64,000 nucleotides of DNA from Jiangella alkaliphila. Lineage in GTDB: Bacteria > Actinomycetota > Actinomycetes > Jiangellales > Jiangellaceae. Under the pieces are notes generated by a model. It was not told the origin of the DNA, made no database searches, and saw only the letters and a list, made by a program, of their open reading frames with translations. Below, in pieces: positions 32,843-41,686 of the stretch. The stretch lies in NCBI RefSeq assembly GCF_900105925.1, contig NZ_LT629791.1, forward strand, positions 6,170,001 to 6,234,000, given 5' to 3'. Within the stretch, counting starts at the first letter, position 1. Every line of letters starts with the position of its first letter. The translations under genes and the position numbers were made by a program.

Positions 32843-33421
32843 TCACCCGTGGTCGAGGAAGTCCAGCACCCGCCGGGTCAGCAGGGCGGTCGCCTCCGCG
32901 TCGTAGGACGCGAGCGAGCTGTCGGCGAAGTAGTGCTGGTCACCCGGATACAGGAACAGCTCGGCGTCGTCGGCTTCCTCGACGAGCGCCCGGGCGGCGT
33001 CGACGTCACCCTCGCCGACGAAGATCGGGTCGGCGTCCATGCCGTGCACCTGCACCCGCACGCCGTCGGGCCACCGCGGACCGAACGCCGACACCGGCAC
33101 ACAGGAGTAGAACAGCAGCGCACCCCGTGCCCCGGCGCGGGTCTGCGCCAGCAGCTGCGCCGGCAGCACCCCGAGGGAGAAACCCGCATACACCAGGTCG
33201 GTGGGCAGTTCCTCGGCCGCCGCTACGCCGCGCTCGATGACCGCGTCGGGAAACCCGATCGCCTCGGCATGAGCCATCCCCTCCTCGATCGTCCCGAAGG
33301 TCCGGCCGTCGAAGAGGTCAGGCGTGTGCACGGTGTGCCCGGCGGCTCGCAGGTCCGCGGCGAAGCCGGCGATCCCTGGGGTGAGGCCCTGAGCGTGGTG
33401 GAACAGCAACACTTCGGCCAT
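32843..33421 (-). CDS. Dienelactone-hydrolase-family protein
   Basis: 192 residues from ATG 33421. MAEVLLFHHAQGLTPGIAGFAADLRAAGHTVHTPDLFDG is the family start. The nucleophile motif is GFSLG (Ser instead of the Cys of true dienelactone hydrolases). Acidic and His parts are YPGDQHYFAD. Cytoplasmic hydrolase of unknown ester substrate. No operon partner is evident. Confidence 0.85.
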   Translation of the reverse strand: MAEVLLFHHAQGLTPGIAGFAADLRAAGHTVHTPDLFDGRTFGTIEEGMAHAEAIGFPDAVIERGVAAAEELPTDLVYAGFSLGVLPAQLLAQTRAGARGALLFYSCVPVSAFGPRWPDGVRVQVHGMDADPIFVGEGDVDAARALVEEADDAELFLYPGDQHYFADSSLASYDAEATALLTRRVLDFLDHG

Positions 33422-33502
33422 GATCGACCTCCCGTCCGCCGGGCTCCGGACCCCCGGTGACACGATCCAACCACGACACCGTCGCATCCGTGATGCCGAA
33501 TC

Positions 33503-33979
33503 TCATCGTGAGGGCACTGCGGGCCGGGATGGCCAGATGACCTTCACCGGGATCCTGCGCCGGATCGCTTCACGAATGACGTCGACGGGTCCGCCTGCCG
33601 TATCCGCGGACCGCCTGTCCCAGACCGCGACGAGTTGATCGGCCCGTTCGAGCATGTGGCGTGCGGCAGCACGATATGCCTCGGCGGTGGGCTCACCGAA
33701 CCGAAGGCTCACCACGTCGAATGCCCGCCGCACAAGGGCGTCGTAATCCTGCCTGGCGGATGGGGGCAGGTTCTCGCGATGCCCGTCCGCAGGAACCACC
33801 ACGAGGAGCTGACCGCCGGCTTCGAGAACGGCATTGGCGAAGATCTGCTCGGCGCCGTCGGTCAAGCAGGAGATGCCGACGAGCCGGTCGACTGTGGCGA
33901 GGTGCTCTCGAAGCGCCTGGTCCACCCCGTCCGCGGTCGGCCCGTCCAATCGACGATGGCCACAGACAGCGACTCGCAC
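33503..33979 (-). CDS. SLOG-superfamily-like nucleotide-binding protein
   Basis: 158 residues from GTG 33979, preferred because GAGGAGA is 8 bases upstream and the first beta strand VRVAVCGHRRL starts at once; ATG 34027 is an alternative. A Rossmann-type start with GHR, followed by GISCLTDGAEQIFANAVLEAGGQLLVVVPA and a late VAVWDRRSADTAGGPVDVIREAIRR, resembles SLOG/DprA-like pockets. Many SLOG proteins act in nucleotide signalling or hydrolysis. The function here is unknown. Confidence 0.65.
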   Translation of the reverse strand: MRVAVCGHRRLDGPTADGVDQALREHLATVDRLVGISCLTDGAEQIFANAVLEAGGQLLVVVPADGHRENLPPSARQDYDALVRRAFDVVSLRFGEPTAEAYRAAARHMLERADQLVAVWDRRSADTAGGPVDVIREAIRRRIPVKVIWPSRPAVPSR

Positions 33980-34058
33980 CGTAGATGTCTCCTCGCCTCG
34001 ATCTCGGCCAGTTTCTCGCTCGCGCATCGTGGATACGGCAGGCGGACACTCACCACCC

Positions 34059-34646
34059 TCAGCCTGCGGGCGACGTCGGACCAGGCACGTCGAGTTCGCC
34101 CTTCCGCAGGCGGTAGACCTGAAGATGCAGGTCGTAGTACTTGTCGGTCTCGCCGACCCACTCCATGCCGACCCGCCGCGCGGTCGCGACGCCACGCTTG
34201 TTGCGCGGACGGACCACAGCGAACAACTCGTCCACACCTGAGGCGAAGGCGTGATGAGCCACGGCGTGCCCGGCCTCCGCGGCCAGACCGCGGCCCCAGG
34301 CGGCTGGGGCCAGCTGCCACCCGATCTCGAGATCGACACCATGCGGCGGCATCGCCAGGAGCGTCACGGCGCCGACGACGGCGTCACTGTCCCGTAGTCC
34401 GACCGCCCATCGACCCTGCGGCGGCTCGAGGTCGGCGGCCTCGGCGAGCCAGCCTTCGATCCGTGCTCGCATCGCCGCGTGGTCCGGCACGCGTGACATG
34501 GCCGGAGCGAGCCACTTCGCGACCTCATCCGACCCGAATATCGCCAGAGCGGCCTCGGCGTCGGCCGGCGACCACGGACGCAGCAGGAGTCGAGGGGTCT
34601 GGATCGACGAACCTCCGACCACCACGCGATGCTCGCCGCTGCCCAT
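34059..34646 (-). CDS. GNAT-family N-acetyltransferase (RimJ/RimL type)
   Basis: 195 residues. TPRLLLRPWSPADAEAALAIF at the start, WAVGLRDSDAVVGAVTLL, LEIGWQLAPAAWGRGLAAEAGHAVAHHAF (acetyl-CoA pyrophosphate loop) and RVGMEWVG at the end are typical. Substrate unknown: a protein N terminus or a small molecule. It stands between two unrelated minus-strand genes. Confidence 0.85.
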   Translation of the reverse strand: MGSGEHRVVVGGSSIQTPRLLLRPWSPADAEAALAIFGSDEVAKWLAPAMSRVPDHAAMRARIEGWLAEAADLEPPQGRWAVGLRDSDAVVGAVTLLAMPPHGVDLEIGWQLAPAAWGRGLAAEAGHAVAHHAFASGVDELFAVVRPRNKRGVATARRVGMEWVGETDKYYDLHLQVYRLRKGELDVPGPTSPAG

Positions 34647-34749
34647 GCCGTGAACGTACCACCGGCTTCACCGCAGGTGGGGCTCGACGACGGCCACCGC
34701 GGGCGGCCGGCGCGGTCGGCGGCGTTCTCGCCGCACGGGTGTGGTCGGT

Positions 34750-35769
34750 TCAGTCGTCGATGACGTGCACCGGCCCGGTCACCCGGACGCCGACTCGCGC
34801 GCCCACCGTCGCGACGGCGTCACCGGTGGTGCGTGCCAGGGCGGGCGTGCCGTCGGCGAGCCGCAGGTGGATCAGCTGGTCGTGGCCGAAGTACTCGACG
34901 GCTTCGACGGTGGCGGTCACACCGGCCGCGGCGGCCGCGCCGATGGTCAGCTGCTCCGGCCGCACGACGGCGGTCGCGTCGCCCGCCGCCGCCGGGTCGT
35001 GCTCGAGCCGGCCGAGAACGGTCACGATGCTGCGCCCGTCCGTTCGTCCGGGCAGGATCAGTGCGTCGCCGACGAAGCCGGCCAGCCAGAGCGTGCGCGG
35101 CCGTCGATAGAGCTCGCGTGGTGTGCCGGCCTGGACGACCCGGCCCTCGGACAGCACCGCCACCCGGTCGCTGATCGACAGGGCCTCGTCCTGGTCGTGC
35201 GTGATGAGGACGGCAGTGGCGCCGCTCTCGCGCAAGGCCGCGCGCACCTGGGCGCGTAACCCGGCCCGGAGGGAGGAGTCGAGGGCGGCGAACGGCTCGT
35301 CGAGCAGCACCACCTCGGGCTCGGGCGCCAGCGCGCGGGCGAGCGCCACGCGCTGGCGCTGCCCGCCGGACAGCTCGTGCGGCATGCGGTCGGGCAGGTC
35401 CTCGAGCCCGGTCAGCTCCAGCAGCTCCCGGACTCTGCCGGGCCGCGACCGGACCGGCCACGAGGTGCCGCGCAGCCCGAACCCGACATTCTGCGCGACG
35501 GTGAGGTGGCCGAACAGCGCGCCCTCCTGGGGCACGAGCCCGATGCGCCGCCGTTCCGGCCGCTCGCGGGTGACGTCGCGGCCGTTCAGGGTGATCCGGC
35601 CCGAGTCCGGGCGGTGCAGTCCGGCGACGGTGCGCAGCAGCGTGGTCTTGCCGCTGCCGCTGGTGCCGAGGACGGTGAGCAGCTCTCGATCGGCGACGGT
35701 CAGCGACACGTCGTGCAGCACCGGCCCGTTGCGGTACCCGGCCACCAGCCGGTCCAGCTCCAGCGTCAT
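34750..35769 (-). CDS. fbpC: Fe3+-type ABC transporter ATP-binding protein
   Basis: 339 residues from ATG 35769, overlapping the permease stop by 4 bases. Walker A GTSGSGKTT, Q-loop VPQEGALFGHLT, signature LSGGQRQRVALARAL, Walker B VVLLDEPFAALD, H-loop LITHDQDEA, then a C-terminal TOBE-like regulatory domain (AVVRPEQLTIG). It powers the iron permease encoded just upstream. Confidence 0.92.
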   Translation of the reverse strand: MTLELDRLVAGYRNGPVLHDVSLTVADRELLTVLGTSGSGKTTLLRTVAGLHRPDSGRITLNGRDVTRERPERRRIGLVPQEGALFGHLTVAQNVGFGLRGTSWPVRSRPGRVRELLELTGLEDLPDRMPHELSGGQRQRVALARALAPEPEVVLLDEPFAALDSSLRAGLRAQVRAALRESGATAVLITHDQDEALSISDRVAVLSEGRVVQAGTPRELYRRPRTLWLAGFVGDALILPGRTDGRSIVTVLGRLEHDPAAAGDATAVVRPEQLTIGAAAAAGVTATVEAVEYFGHDQLIHLRLADGTPALARTTGDAVATVGARVGVRVTGPVHVIDD

Positions 35770-37292
35770 GGCCGCGCCCCCAACCGGCCGGCCAGCAGCC
35801 ACGCCGGCACGGCCGCCACCAGCACCAGGGCCAGCGCCGCCGGGGTCGCCGCACCGTATGCCCCGGCGGCGGTCCGCTGCCACAGCTCGGTGGCCAGCGT
35901 GTCGACGCCGGTGGGCCGCAGCAGCAGCGTCGCCGGCAGTTCCTTCATCGCCGTGACCGCCACCAGCAGCGCGGCCGCGGCGACGCCGGGCGCGGCGTGC
36001 CGCATCGTGACCGCCGACCAGGTGCTCAGCGCGGAGCGGCCCAGCGTGCGGGCCACCTCCTCGGCGGCGGGCGGCGTGCGCTCGACGGCGGCGCGGGTCG
36101 CCCCGATCGCCTTGGGCAGGAACAGCACCGCGTAGGCGAAGCACAGCACGGCGGCGCTCTGGTAGAGGCCGGGGACCACTCGCAGGGAGAAGAAGACCAG
36201 CGACAACCCGACCACGATCCCGGGCAGCGCGTGGCCGAGGTAGGAGACCCCTTCCAGCGCCGCCACCGACCGGCCGCGGTGCCGGGCAGCCAGGTAGGCG
36301 ATCGGCATCGCCAGCGCGACGGTGAGCAGCGCGCCTGCGCCGCTGAGGGCGACGGTGGCGAAGGCGCTCTCGCCCAGCTCGGCCCAGTCGACCTCCACCC
36401 GCGCGGCGCGCACGAGCCGTCGGGCCAGCGCCGTCAGCGGGAACACCAGTGAGATCGCCGCCAGCGCGGCCAGGCCGAGCAGCGCGACCGCGGTTCCCGC
36501 CCGCCCGAGGTGCAGCGGCGGCGCCGGCGCCGCCGTCCGGACCGCGGCCACCCCGCCCCGGCCGGCCCGGCGACGGACGGCCCGCTCGGCGACGACCACG
36601 ATCAGCGCCAGCGCCGCCAGCACCAGCGCCATCACCGCGGCCAGGGTGCGGTCGAAGGTGCCCTGGTAGGCGGCGTGGATCGCGTAGGTGTAGGCCTCGT
36701 AGCGGAACAGCGACGGGGCGCCGAAGTCCGACAGCGTGTAGAGCGCCGCCAGCAGCGTTCCGGCCAGGGCCGCCGGCAGCACCTGCGGCAGCGTGACCGT
36801 CAGGAAGGTGCCCGCGGCGCCCCGGCCGAGGGTCCGGGCCGCGTCGGCCGGCCCGTGGTCGGCCAGCCGGAACGCCGCCATCGCGGGCAGCGTCACGTAC
36901 GGCAGGCACGACAGCACCATGACGGCTGTCAGCGGCCACAGCCCGTGCAGGCCGGGCCAGGTGGCCAGCCACGCGAACGCCGTCACGTACGACGGCATCG
37001 CCAGCGGCAGCGACGCGAGCACCCACCACAGCCGCGGCACCGGCAGCTCGGCCCGGGTCAGCAGCCAGGCCAGCGCCACCCCGAGCACCAGGCAACCGGC
37101 CGAGACCAGCCCGACCAGGACGGCGGAGTTGACCGCCAGGTCCCAGGTCCGCTCCCGCCACAGCGCCTGCCAGGCGCGGTCGGCGCCGGCCTCGGCGACG
37201 CGGACGACCAGGTAGCCCAGTGGGATCGCGGCGGCGGCCGCCACGAGGGTGGCGGCCGCCAGCAGCGGAACGGACGGACGGCGCCGGCTCAG
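35766..37292 (-). CDS. fbpB: Fe3+-type ABC transporter permease (two fused halves)
   Basis: About 508 residues, 12 membrane segments, two EAA-type loops (ADAARTLGRGAAGTFLTVTL and EEVARTLGRSALSTWSAVTM), as in FbpB/SfuB. The first membrane helix (VPLLAAATLVAAAAAIPLGY) needs a start upstream of the only GTG (37244). The sole candidate is CTG 37292, with GAGGTGGG upstream and a 4-base CTGA overlap with the binding-protein stop, like the ATGA/GTGA overlaps elsewhere. The start is therefore uncertain. Confidence 0.85.
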   Translation of the reverse strand: MSRRRPSVPLLAAATLVAAAAAIPLGYLVVRVAEAGADRAWQALWRERTWDLAVNSAVLVGLVSAGCLVLGVALAWLLTRAELPVPRLWWVLASLPLAMPSYVTAFAWLATWPGLHGLWPLTAVMVLSCLPYVTLPAMAAFRLADHGPADAARTLGRGAAGTFLTVTLPQVLPAALAGTLLAALYTLSDFGAPSLFRYEAYTYAIHAAYQGTFDRTLAAVMALVLAALALIVVVAERAVRRRAGRGGVAAVRTAAPAPPLHLGRAGTAVALLGLAALAAISLVFPLTALARRLVRAARVEVDWAELGESAFATVALSGAGALLTVALAMPIAYLAARHRGRSVAALEGVSYLGHALPGIVVGLSLVFFSLRVVPGLYQSAAVLCFAYAVLFLPKAIGATRAAVERTPPAAEEVARTLGRSALSTWSAVTMRHAAPGVAAAALLVAVTAMKELPATLLLRPTGVDTLATELWQRTAAGAYGAATPAALALVLVAAVPAWLLAGRLGARP

Positions 37293-38350
37293 AGCAGTCC
37301 CACCTCGGTCAGCAGCGCGACGGTGTCCTCCAGCGACTCCAGCTCGGAGAGGTCGAGGTCAGGGGCGCCGAGGTCGGCCAGGGCCGGCACGCCCGCGGGA
37401 CCATCGATGCCGTCGATCAGCGGGTACTCGGCGGTCTCCTCGGCGAAGTAGGTCTGTGCCTGCTCGCTCAGCAGGAAGTCGACGAACTCATGCGCCGCCT
37501 CGGACTCGGCCGCCTCGCTGACGATGCCCACCCCGGACGTGTTGACCAGGGCGCTCACGCTGCCCGGATCGCCGAACTTCAGCTGGACCCGCAGCGCCGC
37601 CGGGTCGCTCTCGTAGCCGGCCCAGTAGTAGTGGTTGATCAGGCCGAGCCCGGCCGTCCCGGCGTTGACGGCCTCCAGGATCTGGCCGTTGCCCGGGTGG
37701 ATCTGCGCCTCGTTGGCGATCAACCCCTCGAGCCAGGCGCGCGCGACGTCCTCGCCCTCGGTCACCCGCAGCGCCGTGACGAACGACTGGAACGACGCGT
37801 TGGTCGGCGCGATGGCGACCTGCCCGCGCCACTGCGGATCCGTCAGCGCCAGCACATCACCGGGAACCTGGTCGGCGGTGTAGGTCTGGCTGTCGTAGGC
37901 GATGACGCGGGCCCGGCCGGTCAGCGCCACCCAGGACCCGTCGCGCGAGCTGTACTCCGGGGCGACGGCGGACGTCACCTCGTCGGGCAGTGTGGCCAGC
38001 CGTCCGGCCGAGGCCAGCGCGCCGAGCGCGCCCGCGTCCTGGGAGAGGAACACATCGGCTGGGGTGCGCTCGCCCTCCTCCAGCAGCTGGGCGGCCAGTT
38101 CCGTGGTGCCGGCGTAGCGCACCTCGACGGTGATCCCCGACGCCTCCTCGAACTGCTCGATGAGCGGGCCGACGAGCTCCTCGTCGCGGCCGGAGTAGAC
38201 CACGACCGAGCCCGCCGCGTCGTCACCGGCCGGCTCCTCGGTGGCGTCGTCGCCCGGCTGGGCGGCCGGCTCGCTGTCGTCGCCGCAGGCGGACAGGAGC
38301 AACAGCCCACCAAGGGTCGCGGCGAGCAGGCCCGGACGGAGAGAGCGCAT
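37289..38350 (-). CDS. fbpA: Fe3+ ABC transporter substrate-binding lipoprotein
   Basis: 353 residues. Lipobox LLLLSAC, then VVVYSGRDEELVGPLIEQFEEASGITVEVRYAG, the hallmark of FbpA/FutA proteins, and a C-terminal INHYYWAGY with the tandem tyrosines that bind ferric iron. It is first of three overlapping genes. An iron box about 40 bases upstream indicates repression by an IdeR/DtxR regulator when iron is plentiful. Confidence 0.93.
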   Translation of the reverse strand: MRSLRPGLLAATLGGLLLLSACGDDSEPAAQPGDDATEEPAGDDAAGSVVVYSGRDEELVGPLIEQFEEASGITVEVRYAGTTELAAQLLEEGERTPADVFLSQDAGALGALASAGRLATLPDEVTSAVAPEYSSRDGSWVALTGRARVIAYDSQTYTADQVPGDVLALTDPQWRGQVAIAPTNASFQSFVTALRVTEGEDVARAWLEGLIANEAQIHPGNGQILEAVNAGTAGLGLINHYYWAGYESDPAALRVQLKFGDPGSVSALVNTSGVGIVSEAAESEAAHEFVDFLLSEQAQTYFAEETAEYPLIDGIDGPAGVPALADLGAPDLDLSELESLEDTVALLTEVGLL

Positions 38351-38389
38351 GGGGTTCCTCGAGGTGTGTGGGGAGCCGGCGACCGCCGG

Positions 38390-38408
38390 TAAGGTCAGGC
38401 TAACCTTG
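38390..38408. promoter_or_regulatory. IdeR/DtxR iron box
   Basis: TAAGGTCAGGCTAACCTTG matches the 19-bp consensus TTAGGTTAGGCTAACCTAA at 15 positions. It sits between the divergent iron-binding lipoprotein gene and the response regulator, about 40 bases from the former start. Confidence 0.85.
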
Positions 38409-38429
38409 CTGATCGGCGGGGTGGATCCC

Positions 38430-38442
38430 TAAGATTCGGGGG
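38430..38442 (+). promoter_or_regulatory. -10 box for a leaderless response-regulator transcript
   Basis: TAAGAT at 38430-38435 ends 6 bases before the GTG at 38442, the spacing expected if transcription starts on the G of the start codon. No ribosome site is needed. The iron box at 38390-38408 reaches the -35 region. Confidence 0.5.
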
Positions 38443-39080
38443 TGACTCCCGAGCTCGCGGCGCCGCCCGACTGCCTCTCCGTGCTGGTGGTGGACGACCA
38501 CGCCGTCTTCGCCGAGGCGCTCGGCCTCGCCCTCGACGCCGGCCCCGGCACCCGCTGCGCCGGGGTCGCGCACGGCGTCACCGACGCGCTGCGACTGGCC
38601 GAGCGCACCCCGTTCGACGTCGCGATCGTCGACCACCACCTGCCCGGCGAGAGCGGGCTGCGGCTCGTCGGCCCGCTGCTCGAGACGAGACCGGCCGCCC
38701 GCGTGGTCATGCTGACGGCGTACCCCCGGGCCGACCTGGCCGCCGACGCCCTCGCCGCCGGCGCGGCGGCATTCCTCGCGAAAGAGAGCCCGCTGGCCGA
38801 GATCGTCGCCGCGGTGCGCGACGCCACCCCCGAGCGGCCGGTCGTCGCCGCGCTCGCCGAGCCGCCCGGCCACGGCGGGCTGACGCCCCGCGAGCACGAG
38901 GTGCTCCGGCTGCTCGCGCAGGGCCACGACGCCCGGCACATCGCCCGCACGTGCGGCCTGTCCATCCACACCGTCCGCGACCACATCAAGGCCGTGCTGG
39001 CCAAACTGCAGGCCCGCACTCAGCTGGAGGCCGTCGTCACCGCCGCCCGGCGCGGACTGGTCGACCTCGAGCAGGTATGA
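38442..39080 (+). CDS. NarL/LuxR-type response regulator
   Basis: 212 residues from GTG 38442. Receiver domain with acidic pair VVDDH, phosphoacceptor Asp64 (AIVDHHLPGE), Thr in MLTAY and Lys114 (AKES). C-terminal LuxR HTH: LTPREHEVLRLLAQGHDARHIARTCGLSIHTVRDHIKAVLAKL. It overlaps the sensor kinase gene by 4 bases, so the two form a pair. Targets are unknown. Confidence 0.92.
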   Translation: MTPELAAPPDCLSVLVVDDHAVFAEALGLALDAGPGTRCAGVAHGVTDALRLAERTPFDVAIVDHHLPGESGLRLVGPLLETRPAARVVMLTAYPRADLAADALAAGAAAFLAKESPLAEIVAAVRDATPERPVVAALAEPPGHGGLTPREHEVLRLLAQGHDARHIARTCGLSIHTVRDHIKAVLAKLQARTQLEAVVTAARRGLVDLEQV

Positions 39081-40390
39081 GCGACCGCCCGCGCGGGCTC
39101 GGCCGGGCGTTGGCGCGGCATGCCGCGCTGACCGCGGTCGCGCTGGTGCTTGTCTCCGGCGTCACGATGCTCGGCATCTGGCGCTACGCCAACGACGAGG
39201 CGCACCGGAGCGCCGAACAGGTGTCGACGGAGATCGCCGAGACCGTCATCGTCGCGCTGGCCCGCTACGAGTACGCGCCGGCCGACGACGAACACCGCCG
39301 CCGGGTGATGCGCACGCTCGACCCGTACCTGGACTCCGGGCTCGTCGACCGGGTGAAGATCTGGCGGCTCGACGGCGAGGTCGCCACCATCGTCGTGTCC
39401 GACGAGCGCCGCATCGAGGGCGAGACCCGGCCCGTCGACCACGAGCTGGCCCGGCGGCTGGACGCGGGCGAGGCCGTCACGTATCGCGTGCCGCTCGACG
39501 ACGAGCACCGCTTCGAGACCAGCCGCGCCGACGAGCTGGTCGAGGTGTTCATCGGGTTCGAGGACGCGCTGGACCGGCCGATGCGGCTGGAGCTCTACGT
39601 GCCGGTCGACATCGGCGGAACCGTCCGCCAGGTCGCCGGCTCGCTGGTCCCCCTCGTCCTCGGCGCGCTGCTCCTGCTCGCCGCGGTCACGCTGCCGCTG
39701 ACCGTCGCGCTCGCCCGCCGCATGCACCGCGACGCCGAGCGCCGGCAGGAGCTGCTGCGCTACGGCCTGGCCGCGTCCGATCAGGAGCGCCGCGACCTCG
39801 CCCGCCGGCTGCACGACGGGGTCATCCAGGACCTCGCCGGCGCCGGCCTGCTCCTCGACACCGTGACCGCGGACGAGCCGGCCCGCCCGACCTTGCAGCG
39901 AGTCCGCGGGCTGATCGCCGCCAACGTCCGCCACCTGCGCTCGATGCTCACCGAACTCACCCCTGCCGGCCCGCTGCCGGCCGATGCCGCGGCGCTGATG
40001 CACCGGCTCGCCGCGGAGCTCGGCTCCGAGCAGCTGCCGATCAGCACCGACGCCCCACCGGGGCTCACGCTCGACGACGACACCGCGACCCTGCTCTTCC
40101 GGGCCGTCCGCGAACTGCTGCGCAACGCCGTCCGGCACAGCGGCGCCACCCATCTCGGCGTCCGGGTACGCGCCGATGACGCCGACCTCACCGCCACGGT
40201 CACCGACGACGGCGCCGGCTTCGATCCGGCCCAGGCCCGCGCCGCCGGCCACATCGGGCTGGCCATGGTCGAGCAGGCACTTGTCGACGACGGCGGCAGC
40301 CTCGCCCTCGAGTCGTCCCCGGCCGGCACACGCGCCGTCGTCAGGCTTCCCGTCCGGGGAGCAGCGTGGCCGCCCAGCGCAACAGGGTGA
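39077..40390 (+). CDS. NarL-type sensor histidine kinase
   Basis: 437 residues from ATG 39077. Membrane helix at about 16-36, an extracytoplasmic sensor of about 150 residues, a second helix at about 188-212, then a HisKA_3 dimerisation box ERRDLARRLHDGVIQDLAG (His246) and an HATPase domain (ELLRNAVRHSG, DDGAGFD, GHIGLAMV). The signal is unknown. Its last 50 bases overlap the convergent amidase gene. Confidence 0.9.
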   Translation: MSDRPRGLGRALARHAALTAVALVLVSGVTMLGIWRYANDEAHRSAEQVSTEIAETVIVALARYEYAPADDEHRRRVMRTLDPYLDSGLVDRVKIWRLDGEVATIVVSDERRIEGETRPVDHELARRLDAGEAVTYRVPLDDEHRFETSRADELVEVFIGFEDALDRPMRLELYVPVDIGGTVRQVAGSLVPLVLGALLLLAAVTLPLTVALARRMHRDAERRQELLRYGLAASDQERRDLARRLHDGVIQDLAGAGLLLDTVTADEPARPTLQRVRGLIAANVRHLRSMLTELTPAGPLPADAAALMHRLAAELGSEQLPISTDAPPGLTLDDDTATLLFRAVRELLRNAVRHSGATHLGVRVRADDADLTATVTDDGAGFDPAQARAAGHIGLAMVEQALVDDGGSLALESSPAGTRAVVRLPVRGAAWPPSATG

Positions 40391-41540
40391 GGTCACTCCC
40401 CGGAGCGGCCAGGAACGCGACCCCCAGCGGCAGGTCCTCCACGCGCGCCAGCGGCAGCGAGACGACGGGTGCGCCGGTGAGTCCGGCGAGACAATGGAGC
40501 GCGAGGTTCGTCTGCCGGGTCGAGTCTTGTCGGCTCGGGTCGGCATGGATCGGCGGAGCGGCACCCGCGGCCGATGGGCCTACCAGGACGCGCCCGTCCC
40601 TGGTCGCCGCGGCGATGCGCTGGACCGCCGCCAGCCTGATGTCCTGCGCACGCTCGACGTCGGCGTCGCTCACCCGGGCGGCCGCCTCGAACCGGGCCCG
40701 GACGGCGGGCCCCAGGACCGGGCGGGCCCGGAGGATCCACTCACCGTGTTCGAGCCAGGCCTCACGTCCTTGCAGCGTTCGAAAGGCCCATGCGCACTCC
40801 TCCAGGTCGACCCCGAGCGGCTCGACGGGAGCCGGCACCCCGCGGAGTACCGCTTCCCGGACGGGATCCTCGACGAGCTGCATCAGCTCGGGCACGACGG
40901 CCGCGGCGGTGACCTCGGGCGTCGATGAGGGATCGTCCCCGGCCAGGGCCCGTGCCGCCGCCGTCAGCACCCGAGCGTCCCGGGCGAGGAGCCCGACGGT
41001 GTCGAAGGAGCGGGCGAGATGCGTGATCCCGGCCGGGTCGACCCGGCCGTGCGTCGGACGCCAGCCGAGAATCCCGCAGTAGCTGGCGGGGACTCGGATG
41101 GAGCCCCCGGTGTCGGTGCCCAGGGCGAGGTCGGCCAGGCCGGCGGCGACGGCTGCGGCCGACCCGGACGACGAGCCTCCCGGAGTCCGCCCCGGAGCGG
41201 CGACGTTGATCGGCGTGCCGTAGTGGACGTTGGTCCCCGCGAGCGAGTAGGCCAGCTCGTCGGTGACGGTCTTGCCGATCACCGTGGCACCGGCGCCGGT
41301 CAGCGCCTCGACCGCGCGGGCGCTACGATCCGCCACCTCGCGGGCGGCGCCGAGATCCGGGTTGCCGGCACACGTCTTCGTGCCGGCGACGTCGATCACG
41401 TCCTTGACGGCGAGCGTGACGCCGGCCAGTGGCCCGTCGGACGCGCCTTCCGCGAGCACCGCCGGCCCCACCACGAAGGCGCCGAGCTCGGCCGCCCGTC
41501 GCAGCAGGTCCGGGTCATTCACGTTCGGCCGCCCATCCAT
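40341..41540 (-). CDS. Amidase-signature family amidohydrolase
   Basis: 399 residues from ATG 41540 (GGAGAGG about 9 bases upstream; in-frame ATGs at 41567 and 41612). Ser-cisSer-Lys triad: Lys46 (AVKDVIDVAGT), cis-Ser in TPGGSSSGSAAA (about 124-125), nucleophile Ser147 (TDTGGSIRVPAS). It is divergent from the PucG/AllC-like operon, so a role in ureide, allophanate-like or other amide nitrogen release is plausible but unproven. Confidence 0.85.
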   Translation of the reverse strand: MDGRPNVNDPDLLRRAAELGAFVVGPAVLAEGASDGPLAGVTLAVKDVIDVAGTKTCAGNPDLGAAREVADRSARAVEALTGAGATVIGKTVTDELAYSLAGTNVHYGTPINVAAPGRTPGGSSSGSAAAVAAGLADLALGTDTGGSIRVPASYCGILGWRPTHGRVDPAGITHLARSFDTVGLLARDARVLTAAARALAGDDPSSTPEVTAAAVVPELMQLVEDPVREAVLRGVPAPVEPLGVDLEECAWAFRTLQGREAWLEHGEWILRARPVLGPAVRARFEAAARVSDADVERAQDIRLAAVQRIAAATRDGRVLVGPSAAGAAPPIHADPSRQDSTRQTNLALHCLAGLTGAPVVSLPLARVEDLPLGVAFLAAPGSDLTLLRWAATLLPGREA

Positions 41541-41584
41541 CTCTCGTGTCCTCTCCGCCGCAGCCATCGCCCGCCGATACACAG

Positions 41585-41610
41585 GTTTCCTGCTTTTACG
41601 CTGCAGAAAC
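41585..41610. promoter_or_regulatory. Inverted repeat between the divergent nitrogen genes
   Basis: GTTTCCTGC at 41585-41593 and GCAGAAAC at 41603-41610 are complementary but for one extra base, with a 9-base AT-rich spacer. It lies between the amidase start and the PucG ATG and is a candidate site for an unlinked regulator. Confidence 0.4.
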
Positions 41611-41686
41611 ATCTGTTCCGCGCGATGTCATGCGACGGCGGGACTTTGAGGGGGCGTGACGGTGCGCATCGACGAGGAAGGAACCG

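Noticed and set aside
32565..32906. Plus-strand frame after the TrmB/LuxR-type gene
   Set aside because: Low-complexity Arg/Ala-rich product; the opposite strand shows hydrolase and oxidase scraps instead.
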